From Plutella xylostella (Eukaryota > Arthropoda > Insecta > Lepidoptera > Plutellidae), in contig NC_064012.1 of the NCBI RefSeq assembly GCF_932276165.1, positions 16,098,501 through 16,162,500 of the forward strand: DNA of 64,000 nt, in the 5' to 3' direction. The first letter of the stretch is position 1; the number at the start of each line of letters is the position of its first letter. Under the pieces are notes generated by a model. It worked only from the letters and a program-made list of their open reading frames with translations. It did not search any database and was not told the origin of the DNA. Positions 10,585-20,860 of this stretch are shown piece by piece. Position numbers and translations under genes: made by a program.

Positions 10585-11973
10585 ATGGAGCACCACTCGG
10601 ATCGCCCCCCAGATCCTGATCCCCCAGATGATCAACAGATGTCTTCCTCACCTGATATACTTACGGATTCTTCCCAGGAGACGCGAAAGCGCCCTAGGGA
10701 TGATGAACAAAGTTCAACACCAAAAGGTAAGCGTGTTATTGTCGACCCCGACTTAGCATCCGCAAGCATACAAACCATATTCACGCACCCTAGTCTCGAC
10801 GCCACCAAGGTGTACGACGACTCTGACCCCGGCCCATTCATCGTACATGTCACCCAGGAAAGCTCGTCGGGAAGTACAGCTCCAGCTGCTTCATCCCCGC
10901 TTAGGGCTATCAAGTTCGGTCAATTTTTGTACAAAAATAAAATTTCCGACATCACAAGGGATGGTGTCAAAATGACAGGCCGCAACAGGGTAACTGTAGA
11001 ATTTAGGTCTGCGAAGGCAGCCAATGAATTTATCAAGCATCCTGCCCTGACTACAAACAAATTTAAGGCTGTAATTCCAACCTACCACATCACCCGGATG
11101 GGTGTTGCTAGGCGAGTACCAGTTGATCTCTCCATGGATGAGTTTGTAGGTTCCTTGGACCTCCCGGCTGGCTGTGGTATTGTCCTAAAAGCCCGGAGAA
11201 TTAGCCGAAAAGTAGTTAACAATGGAAATACTTCCTACGTCCCCACTCAGACCATTGTCATCACCTTTAGAGGTCAACTTCTCCCAGAGAAAATTTTCTC
11301 CTACCGTGCAGCGGTAGAAATTGAAAGGTATACTTACCCGACAATTCAGTGCCATGCTTGCTGCAGGTTTGGCCATATGAAGGCTAGTTGCCGGTCCAAG
11401 CCTCGCTGCTACAAGTGTGCCCAGCCACACTTGGGTGAGACTTGCGATGCCGACCCTCCCACTTGCATCTACTGTTCCGGAAGTCATGCCTCCACTAGTA
11501 AAAATTGTCCTGAGCAAGCCAGACAGAAATCCATTAAAGTCATTATGTCGCAGGACAGCATCTCTTTCGCTGAAGCCGATGCTCGACTTCCTAAGAGCAG
11601 AAAATCATTCGCTGAAGTTACTGCTTCACAACTTATTGGCCCACCTGCAAACAAATCATACAAAAAGACTGTATACACACAGCGTAGGCCTAGGTCTCCC
11701 CTCAGTCCTGGTTACGACAGACTTGCCCATCAGGCACTTATCTCTTCCCCATCTTCCTCACTTCCTAATGGAAGTGCCCTCAACTCTATCACTTCTATCA
11801 CCCCTAATGACAACTTATTAGACAATCTTCTTTCCTTAGTTGTTAGTCTGCTGGCTAAATTCAGCGACACAATACCGCCCCACGTTGCCCTAAAACTCAA
11901 GGAACTTACATCCTTCACCCAGAATGGCTCTGAACCCGATCCTGGTCCTCCAGTGGAATGCTCAGAGCCTTAA
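10585..11973 (+). CDS. LINE ORF1 (gag-like nucleic acid-binding protein)
   Basis: This 462-residue protein has a charged, Ser/Pro-rich N-terminus with a basic patch (TRKRPRDDE), a middle RNA-recognition-like region (FRSAKAANEFIKHP), and three zinc knuckles at about residues 255-310: CHACCRFGHMKASC, CYKCAQPHLGETC and CIYCSGSHASTSKNC. Such proteins coat the element RNA and carry it back to the nucleus. The ATG at 10585 follows a leader of about 180 bp. Its last 50 bases overlap the start of ORF2 in another frame, so ORF2 is probably made by reinitiation or frameshift. Confidence 0.9.
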   Translation: MEHHSDRPPDPDPPDDQQMSSSPDILTDSSQETRKRPRDDEQSSTPKGKRVIVDPDLASASIQTIFTHPSLDATKVYDDSDPGPFIVHVTQESSSGSTAPAASSPLRAIKFGQFLYKNKISDITRDGVKMTGRNRVTVEFRSAKAANEFIKHPALTTNKFKAVIPTYHITRMGVARRVPVDLSMDEFVGSLDLPAGCGIVLKARRISRKVVNNGNTSYVPTQTIVITFRGQLLPEKIFSYRAAVEIERYTYPTIQCHACCRFGHMKASCRSKPRCYKCAQPHLGETCDADPPTCIYCSGSHASTSKNCPEQARQKSIKVIMSQDSISFAEADARLPKSRKSFAEVTASQLIGPPANKSYKKTVYTQRRPRSPLSPGYDRLAHQALISSPSSSLPNGSALNSITSITPNDNLLDNLLSLVVSLLAKFSDTIPPHVALKLKELTSFTQNGSEPDPGPPVECSEP

Positions 11974-14900
11974 AAATAAATCACATGAATTACTCACTCT
12001 CATTGACGATATCAAGCCCGTTGTCGTTGCCATCTCGGAGTCATGGCTAGCGCCAGGTTCTCGTTTCCGAGTTCCGGGCTACTCGTGTCTGCGGGATGAC
12101 AGGGATGACGGGTTTGCTGGGTGCGCTTTACTTGTGAAGCGTTCCCTTATCTTCTCCTCTATCCCTACCCCCCCTCACGGACAGGAATTTAATGTTGTGG
12201 CTCTTAGGGCTTTAGACATTACTTTCGTGTCCGTGTATTTCCCTAATCCTCATCCCTCTCTGCTTCCATCTTTTTATAACATCATTTCTTCCCTCCCCCA
12301 ACCTCTCCTGATCATGGGGGACTTTAACGCCCATCATACCTCATGGGGTTCTTATCACACTGACGCTTTTGCAATCGCCCTCTTAGACATGCTTGATACC
12401 TTAGATGTTTGTATTTTAAATGACGGCTCTCCTACCCGTCGAGTCCTTCCACGTCAGAACCCAAAAAGTGCTGTTGATCTCACTTTTTCTTCTCCTCTTC
12501 TTTCAACATCAATATTCTGGAGGGTCCTTCCAAATACTTTTGGGAGTGATCATTTTCCAATTTCTATTACTATACCTAACAGAACTAGCGTTCCTGCTGA
12601 TTCATGTGCCTTCCCAAGATACATGATAGGTAGGAATGACTGGTCCACATTCATCACCTCTGTTGAAGATAAACTTAATCTGATCCAACCCTGTTCCAGT
12701 GACAACTTTCTTGGTAACTATGAACTATTCGAAAAAGCTCTCACATCCTCTGCTAAAAATAAAAAATCTCGTAAGGGCCTAAGAGTCTCACCACCTTGGT
12801 GGGATTCTGACTGCACTTCGGCTATTGAAGATCGAAAAAACGCAGAGGATGTTTATCTAGCTAATATGAGCATGGAAAATTTCATAAGTTACAAAAGAAT
12901 AGCCGCACGAACCAAACGGCTTCTTAAAAAGAAAAAGAAACAGGGTTGGATCAGATTTTGTGAAAATCTTTCTCCTAGGTCTCCCTCCTCTCTGCTGTGG
13001 AGATACATTCGGCGATATCGCGGTTCCCTTAATGTCGAAGATATCTTATGCAACGATCCCTCTCTATGGCTAGAAGGGTTCAGCGATAAACTGGCTCCAC
13101 CTTATGTCCCACACTCTAGTGCTCTCCGCCCCCCACCAGCTCCCTTACCATCTTCAGACAGGTTGGATTCTCCATTCTCTATGGATGAACTTCAATCTGC
13201 TTTATCTGGCTTAACCGATTCTTCTCCAGGTATTGATGGCATTCCATACTCTTTCCTTTCAAAATCAAGCCTCAAGGTCAAGTGCTTCTACTTGGAGCTG
13301 ATAAACTACTTTCTTGAGTATGGAGTTACTCCATGCTCTTGGAGTAAGCAAATAGTCGTTCCCATATTGAAGGCCGGAAAAGACCCCCGTGACCCTAACT
13401 CCCGACGTCCAATCGCCCTCTCCTCTGCTTTGTCGAAAATCTTGGAACACATGATTAAATGCAGGCTGGAATGGTTAGTTGAAAACAGGGGAATCCTCGC
13501 CAAAACCCAGTTTGGTTTTAGGAAAGGTATGAGCACCCTAGACAGTCTTGCAATTCTTACTACAGATATTCACATCGCATTTAAGAGGAAAGAATACCTT
13601 GTGGGTGTCTTTCTTGACATAGCGTCTGCCTACGATAACGTCCTTCTTCCTGTGCTCAGGCAGAAAATGCGCCAGCTGAGCATTCCAGTGAAGCTTACCC
13701 GTTTGGTTTGCAGCCTATTCATGGAGAGATCTATCTACATAAAATCCCCTTCGACCTTGGACTCCCCAAAATTTGTATGGAAAGGCCTTCCCCAGGGATC
13801 GGTCTTAAGCCCCCTTCTTTACAGTCTTTATACTTATGATCTTGATGAATCCGTTAACTGCTTTTGCGACATTCTACAGTACGCCGACGACCTGGCTCTC
13901 TACTATGCATCTCCTTCGTTAGAAGAGACAAATGTACAGCTGAACCTGGCGCTTAGGTACCTCACGGATTGGCTGGATGGTCATGGGTTATCTCTCTCCC
14001 CCCCAAAATGCACAGCAGTTGTATTCACCAGAAAACGCCACATCCCTGATGTCGATCTCGTTATTGGAGAAGATACAATTGCTGTAGCCAACAAAGTGAA
14101 ATTTTTAGGCGTTATTTTAGATTCACGATTATCGGGAACCCATCACATGAATTATGTGGCTCAGAAGTGCGAGAGGGGCGTCAACGTCCTTAGATCTCTT
14201 TCGGGCGTATGGTGGGGGTCTCATCCCTACTCACAGAAACTCTTGTACAATGCTATTGTTCGAAGTCATTTCGATTATGCTTCCTTTGTACTGGACCCCT
14301 GTAACAAGGCTGCATTGGAAAAACTCGACAAAATACAGTACAAGTGTCTTCGTATTATATCGGGTGCGATGAGATCTTCTCCCACCAATGCCCTGCAGGT
14401 GGAGTGCGTTGATCCCCCTCTTTCACTCCGGAGGCAGTATTTGTGTGATCGTTTCTTCTTCAAAATTTGGCAATCCGACTCTCACCCATTATTGGCCAAG
14501 CTTGATACCCTTAGGCGGTTATGTAACTCCCAAGAAAACCATGGTCTTTCTTTCCTCCTTAAAACATTCATTTTTTGCACTAACCTCCCTCATCCCACTG
14601 TGAAATTTAAAACTAACCCCCTTTTCGAAGTCCCCTATGACACCCTAGTTTTTCAACCCAACATAGCCCTGGATTTGGGCATCAGAAAGGACTCCCCTGG
14701 GGCTGATAGAGCCCTAAATGAGAAACTCAATACTGAGTGGCCGGACTGGCTCCCCATCTACACCGATGCCTCTAAATTATCTGAAGATGGCAACGTGGGT
14801 TTGACTGTATGGCTGCCCAGATACAGGGTTGTGTTGAGTTTCAAGTGTCCTCCTGAAACCTCGGTCTTCACGGGCGAGGCAACAGCTATCTTAGAAGCTC

Positions 14901-15616
14901 TTCTCTACACTGAGTCCCACAAATTAAATAAAACTATCATTTTATCAGATTCGGCCAGCTGTTTACAAGCTATCATCGCTTATCCATTTAAATCTAAATC
15001 AAAATTTCCAATAATTCTCAAAATTAGAGAAACTCTTCATCGCTGTGTGACTCAGGGTATTGAGGTAGCTATTGCCTGGATTCCCGGACACAGTGGCATC
15101 ATTGGTAATGAGTGTGCAGATTCCTTCGCTAAGGAAGCCGTTAGCTTGGGCCTGGATACTCATTACCAAAACTTCGCTCATGACCTTGCCTCGCTCGCAG
15201 GTCCGAGGCTAGATAGATCCTGGAAAGTGTCCTGGGACTCTTCCAGGAATCTCAAAGGTACGTTTTACTCCGACATTCAACCCCATATCCCCAAAAGGCC
15301 ATGGTTTTTTAAAGCAAGATTTCTTGATAAACCTGCTACCTCCACTATTTGCAGGCTCCGTCTGGGTCATGCGTGCACACCTGTGCACCTGGCTAGGATT
15401 CGGGTGCGTGATAGTTCTGTATGTGACTGCGGTACCAGCGAAGGATCTGTTGATCATCTTTTCTTTGAGTGTCCCAATCTTCAAACCTCCCTCCACGATT
15501 TCCTCGCCCCGTCCATTCCTAAACCTGTAAATATTAATTATCTACTAACACTTGTACATACTCCAGTTGCTAACATTCTGTACAGATTTCTCAAGACTAA
15601 TAATATTAAACTGTAA
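11924..15616 (+). CDS. LINE ORF2: endonuclease, reverse transcriptase, RNase H
   Basis: This 1230-residue polyprotein is uninterrupted. The APE-type endonuclease fills about residues 1-230, with LQWNAQSLKN, ISESWL, MGDFNAHHTSWGS and SDHFPISI. The reverse transcriptase spans about residues 430-720, with motif A GVFLDIASAYDN, motif B GLPQGSVLSPLLYS and catalytic LQYADDLALYY near residue 650. RNase H starts at YTDASKL near residue 945, followed by TGEATAILEAL, LSDSASCLQA and IPGHSGIIGNECAD. A Cys/His cluster, CDCGTSEGSVDHLFFEC, closes the protein. All catalytic residues I can check are present, so this copy could be active. Confidence 0.93.
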   Translation: MALNPILVLQWNAQSLKNKSHELLTLIDDIKPVVVAISESWLAPGSRFRVPGYSCLRDDRDDGFAGCALLVKRSLIFSSIPTPPHGQEFNVVALRALDITFVSVYFPNPHPSLLPSFYNIISSLPQPLLIMGDFNAHHTSWGSYHTDAFAIALLDMLDTLDVCILNDGSPTRRVLPRQNPKSAVDLTFSSPLLSTSIFWRVLPNTFGSDHFPISITIPNRTSVPADSCAFPRYMIGRNDWSTFITSVEDKLNLIQPCSSDNFLGNYELFEKALTSSAKNKKSRKGLRVSPPWWDSDCTSAIEDRKNAEDVYLANMSMENFISYKRIAARTKRLLKKKKKQGWIRFCENLSPRSPSSLLWRYIRRYRGSLNVEDILCNDPSLWLEGFSDKLAPPYVPHSSALRPPPAPLPSSDRLDSPFSMDELQSALSGLTDSSPGIDGIPYSFLSKSSLKVKCFYLELINYFLEYGVTPCSWSKQIVVPILKAGKDPRDPNSRRPIALSSALSKILEHMIKCRLEWLVENRGILAKTQFGFRKGMSTLDSLAILTTDIHIAFKRKEYLVGVFLDIASAYDNVLLPVLRQKMRQLSIPVKLTRLVCSLFMERSIYIKSPSTLDSPKFVWKGLPQGSVLSPLLYSLYTYDLDESVNCFCDILQYADDLALYYASPSLEETNVQLNLALRYLTDWLDGHGLSLSPPKCTAVVFTRKRHIPDVDLVIGEDTIAVANKVKFLGVILDSRLSGTHHMNYVAQKCERGVNVLRSLSGVWWGSHPYSQKLLYNAIVRSHFDYASFVLDPCNKAALEKLDKIQYKCLRIISGAMRSSPTNALQVECVDPPLSLRRQYLCDRFFFKIWQSDSHPLLAKLDTLRRLCNSQENHGLSFLLKTFIFCTNLPHPTVKFKTNPLFEVPYDTLVFQPNIALDLGIRKDSPGADRALNEKLNTEWPDWLPIYTDASKLSEDGNVGLTVWLPRYRVVLSFKCPPETSVFTGEATAILEALLYTESHKLNKTIILSDSASCLQAIIAYPFKSKSKFPIILKIRETLHRCVTQGIEVAIAWIPGHSGIIGNECADSFAKEAVSLGLDTHYQNFAHDLASLAGPRLDRSWKVSWDSSRNLKGTFYSDIQPHIPKRPWFFKARFLDKPATSTICRLRLGHACTPVHLARIRVRDSSVCDCGTSEGSVDHLFFECPNLQTSLHDFLAPSIPKPVNINYLLTLVHTPVANILYRFLKTNNIKL

Positions 15617-15842
15617 ATTTGTATATTGTCATTATATATACTAAAACTATACTAACCCCTATTTGTGATGTCCTGTATATATAATGTGTTTGTCAGTTTG
15701 TTCCAGGTATTAACCCTGTAAATATATCTAAATTACCGTAAAGACAGCTATTATATACATGTGTGTTCCTTATTACAATTGAATTTGGCGGAATTTGCTG
15801 TGTCAGTCACACACGGCATAGTGCCACAACCAATGATTGATT

Positions 15843-16018
15843 GACCTGAAGGAAGGCGTAAGAGAGGAAGACCAAGAAAGATAGGCTTGATTGTGTGAAA
15901 GAAAATATGAGAGAGTGTAGAGTGAAAGAGGGTATGTCAGAGGATAGGGTGAAATGGCGTGACATGGCGCACAAAGCCGACCCTAAATAAGGAAATGGCT
16001 AGGAAGAAGAAGAAGATA
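15843..16018 (+). pseudogene. C-terminal scrap of a LINE reverse transcriptase
   Basis: Translation gives RKRGRPRK, then after a frameshift KENMREC, and later KWRDMAHKADPK followed by a stop. This is the tail seen at the end of many lepidopteran LINE reverse transcriptase proteins (GRPKxRW...DM...ADP). The full I-group LINE inserted next to it. Only about 55 codons survive. Confidence 0.65.
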
Positions 16019-16504
16019 TACCTCAAGTATTCAAATGGGTACTTACATAATAATACGCCCCGGGTTCCCCTCATGTCGCCTTATCTATCTGGCTGAAAAA
16101 GATTATGAAGATGTGAAAAAAAATACACTGTATCTGTGTGCAAAATTTGAATCACGGTTTAGCGGTTCCCCAGTCAGTGTATTTTTTTCCACAACTTCAT
16201 AAAATCCTTTTCACGATTATGAGGAAAAGTAAGAAAAATTATGTGGAATCATCAAAATCGCCGAGACACGTGTACATCTCCAGCCTAATCCAAAATTTGA
16301 AGATCCTAATCATCCTAATATCAAAACTGAAGTACTTTCATACAAACTTGAATCCCCTATTTTACCCCTTTAGGGGTAGAGTGTCTGAAAATCCTTTTTT
16401 AGTGCTGACTTACACCACCTAAGGAACCTACGTGCCACGTTTCATGATTGAAACTTGAGCCGTTTGGGCTGTGCGTTGATGCCCAATGACTCACTTTCTT
16501 TCTT

Positions 16505-16631
16505 AAGCTGCGTGCAGACCGGCCCAGTTTTCGTTGACCTTCGTTGCTGCAATCTGCCCTGTTTTATGAATGATAAATATCTATCGTTGGGATAACCGTT
16601 GGCGTTCGTTGGCCCGGTCTGTACGCAGCTT
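16505..16631. mobile_element. MITE, 127 bp
   Basis: Termini AAGCTGCGTGCAGACCGGCC and GGCCCGGTCTGTACGCAGCTT are inverted copies of about 22 bp. The core repeats GTTGACCTTCGTTG-like words. It has no reading frame, and the target duplication is too short to define. Confidence 0.7.
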
Positions 16632-16639
16632 TATATCAG

Positions 16640-17077
16640 ACTAGCTGTTGCCCGCGAGCTTCGCTTCGCCTTATAATTATTTTCCGTGGACGACTCCCGA
16701 ACTACCTATGTATATATCTTTAATTTCAAGCATCTAACTTATTTAGTTTTGTTTTTTTCATACTTACTTCATAACAAAACAAAACTTACTTACTTCAAAA
16801 CAAAACCATAACTATACTTACAGTGCCACAAACAGTGGAACACATAAGTTTGTCGCACCTGTAGGTGTGCAGACATGTAAAATTGAAAACATCTATACAG
16901 CTCTGCTTCCACTATGTTATTGTATTTTTGACGTTTCCTTATATCTGGCAAGTAAAGTTGGTTTTCCTTTGCAGTCATCAAATATCAAATATTTCGAATG
17001 TCAAAAAACCAATAATATAATGGACAGAGTATAGGTATATCTTGCAATATCCTATTGTAACTACTAACTAAGCTTTA
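16640..17077. other. dispersed-repeat fragment and AT-rich spacer
   Basis: The start, CTAGCTGTTGCCCGCGAGCT followed by TCGCTTCGCC, is a word common in lepidopteran repeats, and a weak relative occurs near 55220. No coding sequence is supported in the rest. Confidence 0.4.
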
Positions 17078-17239
17078 AGGCTGTTTTAACAGCATGCAGA
17101 TTTCATCACGCACGCGGGATAGCACGCCATTTTCCCGCATCTCGCGTGCATATTCCACGCGTTACAATGAATACTTGTATGAACGTGTGCAAAGAAATCC
17201 CGCGTGCGTGGTCAAATCCGCATGCTGTAAAAACAGCCT
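17078..17239. mobile_element. MITE, 162 bp
   Basis: The ends AGGCTGTTTTAACAGCATGC and GCATGCTGTAAAAACAGCCT are inverted repeats that continue inward as GATTT/AAATC and further pairs. The core (GCACGCCATTTTCCCGC) matches the inverted copy at 7609-7746. Confidence 0.75.
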
Positions 17240-17880
17240 AAGTTAAATGCCGAATTTCAACCGCTAACACTCGTTTTTGTGGGAATCTACGGTACCTAAA
17301 CTACGCTACGTCACTTTCAAATTTCAAGTGCTTATACTGTAATTAGTAATCTTACGGAATTCTGACCGTTATCAATTTTAGACAAATCAGAGATCACAAA
17401 CCTTTTTGGGCTGGGTACTTTTTCAATACGAGTCTGGACATCTGAGACTATAATATATATTTTTTAGTCCCTGTATCCATTTTATTAAGTGCGGCGCTCC
17501 AAATTAAAAGGGGATTTACCTACGGTGAGAAATAATTACCGTACCTAAATATATCACAAATAGTGAAAAATACAATTAAAGATAATCTCAATTATCTTAT
17601 ATAATTATCGCTGTCGTAGAAAATATATCTAAAAACAACTAGTAATTCTTTTTGAAACGGTAGGTAGCCGTAGTACGCCGATGTCAGGCCGATGTTGCGT
17701 TCGTATTTGAATAGAGGTGAAAAAAAGAGATGTCGCTCTATAAAATTGTATTGTGTGCACTGACTGGCTTGCGTGACGTCACAGCAAACTGTGCGTCTAA
17801 AATGTGCGGTGGTGGTACCAAATTAGCGATACAGGTGAAATTGTGTCAGCGACTCATCGCTGGGAGTAAGACAGCAGAAC
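17240..17880. other. AT-rich stretch without a gene
   Basis: No coding sequence is supported here. Its right end merges into the decayed LINE piece that follows. Confidence 0.4.
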
Positions 17881-18235
17881 ACGTTTACCCCATCGGCCAT
17901 CGGTTCTTCGACAGATGTGACCAGCCCACTGCCACTTAAGCTTACTAACTCGGTGAGCTATGTCGGTGACTTTAGTTCTCTGTCAGATTACTTCGTTCCG
18001 GATGCGATCTTTCAGAGAGACTCCAAGCATAGCTCTTTCCATAGCTCGCTTAGTGACCTTCAGTTTGTGAACCAGTCCCACTGTAAGTGTCCACGTTTTA
18101 GCCCCATAAGTCATAACCGGTAGGACGCACTGATCAAAGACTTTCGTCTTGAGACTTTGTGGTATGGGCGACGAGAAGACTTGACGAAGTTTGCCAAATG
18201 CTGCCCAGCCCAATTGTATTCTTCTATTGACCTCT
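17881..18235 (-). pseudogene. RTE-type reverse transcriptase fragment
   Basis: On the minus strand a frame from 18213 gives GKLRQVFSSPIPQSLKTKVF, VLPVMTYGAKTWTL and RAMERAMLGVSLKDRIRN, the conserved region just after the catalytic core in RTE-type LINEs. Past the stop at 17983 another frame carries degraded WAGHICRRTDGRWG-like sequence. It is both truncated and frameshifted. Confidence 0.75.
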
Positions 18236-18283
18236 GATTGAAAGTTGTTTCTACCCAGCTAGAGAGTCTGTCCAATCGCATCC

Positions 18284-18350
18284 AGTGGCGTGCTTTGGGA
18301 GGGAATACGTCCAGCAGTGAACTGCTATAGGTATGATGATGATATTAGGT
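18284..18350 (+). repeat. LINE 3' tail with (GAT)n
   Basis: GTGGCGTGCTTTGGGAGG, GTCCAGCAGTGAACTGCTAT and a short ATGATGATGAT run match the ends of abundant lepidopteran RTE copies. The inverse fragment at 6397-6510 is related. Confidence 0.65.
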
Positions 18351-18364
18351 TTAGCCGTTTAGAC

Positions 18365-19667
18365 GTGTGTGTGTGTGAACTGAGGGACCACAAGTTTTTT
18401 GTAGGTTTGGTTACTAAAACATTTAGTAAAAGTTGTAACTTAATTTGTAAAACGAATGCTGGCATTTGTAAACAATTAATTCAAAAGTTATTCGACATTA
18501 GTGTGGTCCCTCAGCACAAAAAAAAATGACAAATTCTAGAAAAGTATTTAGTTTTGAGGAATCCTTTGTTACTACATAATTAGTAAAAATCATTTAAAGC
18601 TGTACACCTCGATCAAAAACTTAAATTTACTTTGATTATATCGTATTCCAGTAGCTTTTTTTTGTCTCTGAGGGACCACTTTTTATTGGCTTATAAAATA
18701 CTAATTATGACATTAAACAACATTAAGATTTTTGCACGCTGTAGTAAAAGTTACAAGAAACATTATAACAGTGAAATAAGTAGATAATTAAGTGTAAATT
18801 TCATAAATTTCGTATTAATTTTTAGTCCCTCAGTTCACACACTATAGAATTATAAATACATTAAAATATCAAAAAATCCAAGGAAATCTGCTATGTTGCA
18901 CTTATTACAAGTTATAAAAATGGTATTACTAAAGGAAAATAATCATTTATTATGGATTAATCACTCATTCAACAAGTTATTACATTTTTTCCAACTCTCT
19001 TATATTGCAATTTTAGGTTATGTTATTTATTAGGGTGACCGCATACTAAAAAAAAGTCCCAATTGATTTCAATAGTATAAATCGTATATATTGAAATCAA
19101 TTGGGACTTTTTTTATAATTTGTAACAAGAGCAACATAGCAGATTTCCTTGGATTTTTTGATATTTTAATGTATTTATAATTCTATAGTGTGTGAACTGA
19201 GGGACTAAAAATTAATACGAAATTTATGAAATTTACACTTAATTATCTACTTATTTCACTGTTACAATGTTTCTTGTAACTTTTACTACAGCGTGCAAAA
19301 ATCTTAAATGTTGTTTAGTGTCATAATTAGTATTTTATAAGCCAATAAAAAGTGGTCCCTCGGAGACAAAAAAAGCTACTGGAATACGATATAATCAAAG
19401 TAAATTTATATTTTTGATCGAGGTGTACAGCTTTAAATGATTTTTACTAATTATTTAGTAACAAAGGATTCCTCAAAACTAAATACTTTTCTAGAATTTG
19501 AAATATTTTTTTTTTGTGCTGAGGGACCACACTAATGTCGAATAACTTTTGAATTAATTGTTTACAAATGCCAGCATTCGTTTTACAAATTAAGTTACAA
19601 CTTTTACAAAATGTTTTAGTTACCAAACCTACAAAAAAACATGTGGTCCCTCAGTGCACACACACAC
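18365..19667. mobile_element. 1.3-kb fold-back element (giant palindrome) with 8-bp TSD
   Basis: The left arm (18365 to about 18925) and right arm (about 19105 to 19667) are inverted copies of roughly 540 bp with few mismatches. Direct GTTTAGAC copies flank it (18357-18364 and 19668-19675). Each arm is itself built from smaller palindromes ending in GAGGGACCAC/GTGGTCCCTC, present about four times per arm. The spacer holds a second hairpin: AAAGTCCCAATTGATTTCAA (from 19055) pairs across a short loop. It has no protein. The 8-bp TSD and GTGTGTG... ends suggest a hAT-type fold-back, but the superfamily is inferred. Confidence 0.8.
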
Positions 19668-19675
19668 GTTTAGAC

Positions 19676-20321
19676 TGCGTTGATATCGAAAATCTCTGCA
19701 CATTTTATCCTAAGACACAGTACGTACTAAGTTTCATAGTTTTATCTTCTAAAATTACGAACACCCATCATAAACTCTATTTTCTATGTTTTCTAGCACA
19801 TAAGCACCATAATCGAAACCTCGTATTGTAAAGTATAGTTGTTTATTTGGTTTTTTTTTAGGACCTCGCTGCAAATTCATACAAACTATAAGTACATCAG
19901 CTAAGACCAGACCATACCGCGATCTACACGATCACCTGACTACGCCATCTATGAACGGATTTCTAAAACTTCTAAAACTCAACACCCATAAAACTTTCAA
20001 CTCCTATATGGTATTGGTCAACACTGGTAAAAAAATTAAAATGCTAATTTTTTTATTTGTTTCTTATTTAGTGCCTAAAATCGGTCCATAAATGGCTGAG
20101 TAATCGATGAACATACATACAGACGAATTGAGAACCTCCTCCTTTTTTCGAAGCCGGTTAAAAATAATATAATGTTTTTATCGTCAAAAATTACGAACTT
20201 CATACAAAATTTGAACCCCTATTTCATCCCCTCACAGGTCGAAGTTTCAAAATCGCTAGAACAAAATGTTTAATTATTGCTCATAAAGTGCTTAAATATA
20301 AAGTTTCTTTAAAAAAAAGAT
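19676..20321. repeat. spacer with a dispersed-repeat end
   Basis: The stretch 20035-20163 ends GACGAATTGAGAACCTCCTC...CGAAGCCGGTTA. This is the inverted form of the element end at 30259 and 30312 (AACCGACTTCAAAAAAAGGA). The preceding 360 bases show no gene. Confidence 0.5.
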
Positions 20322-20385
20322 CTACCCCAGCCGGGAATCGAACCCAGGACCTACGGCATAGCAGTCAGGGTCACTTACCACTACG
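20322..20385 (-). mobile_element. tRNA-like SINE head
   Basis: The minus strand reads GGCGTAGTGGTAAGTGACCC (A-box region) and CTGGGTTCGATTCCCGGCTG (B-box). The spacing is tRNA-like, but I could not draw a full cloverleaf with a good acceptor stem. The BEL/Pao element inserted at its 5' edge. Confidence 0.55.
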
Positions 20386-20390
20386 CCAGT

Positions 20391-20640
20391 GGTTACGTAA
20401 ATAAGGTTGAGTTTCGCTTGTATAGGTGCAGGTTTTGAGGAAAAGACGTCTCTAAGCAACGATGATTTATTTGCAACTAACTGACCAACTTCATACACAC
20501 TGAATTTGATGATACAAAATAAGTAGATGAGTAATATAGCCGCACGGTGCGTTTTCAAATTTATACAAGAAAGCTAGGCACAAATAGATGAGTAGGTAAA
20601 TAGTTTAAATCACAATAAGTATAAGATATAACAATCAACA
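20391..20640 (-). repeat. 3' LTR of the BEL/Pao element
   Basis: This 250-bp repeat is identical by eye to 29516-29765 apart from base 20391 (G here, T in the other copy), which breaks the usual terminal TG/CA. It ends ACAATCAACA at 20640, next to the polypurine tract. Confidence 0.92.
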
Positions 20641-20860
20641 TGCCGCCCACCAAAACCTTACATAAAGGTTTTACAAAATCTCTTAATCCTATTTACTTTG
20701 GAAGCAATTAATTAAAATTTCTGCAAAGTAAGCACACAATAAATTTAACTGGTGATAAAACTAAATAACGATTGACCATGCTTTTATGTAAAATTACTTA
20801 AAACTATCATGCATACCACTAATCATTTAAAAGTTCATCAAATTAACAGTCCACGTAATC

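Larger units (their letters stand above)
10408..15842 (+). mobile_element. complete LINE (I-group, RNase H-bearing) with 14-bp TSD
   Basis: The element is bounded by direct 14-bp copies of GACCTGAAGGAAGG (10394-10407 and 15843-15856). It holds two overlapping intact reading frames and ends in short tandem repeats of the ATTG type rather than poly(A). That 3' end, the endonuclease-RT-RNase H order and the overlapping frames fit the I group. Clade placement within I, Nimb or R1 would need a tree. The 5' UTR is about 180 bp. Intact frames and a clean TSD suggest a recent insertion. Confidence 0.85.
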
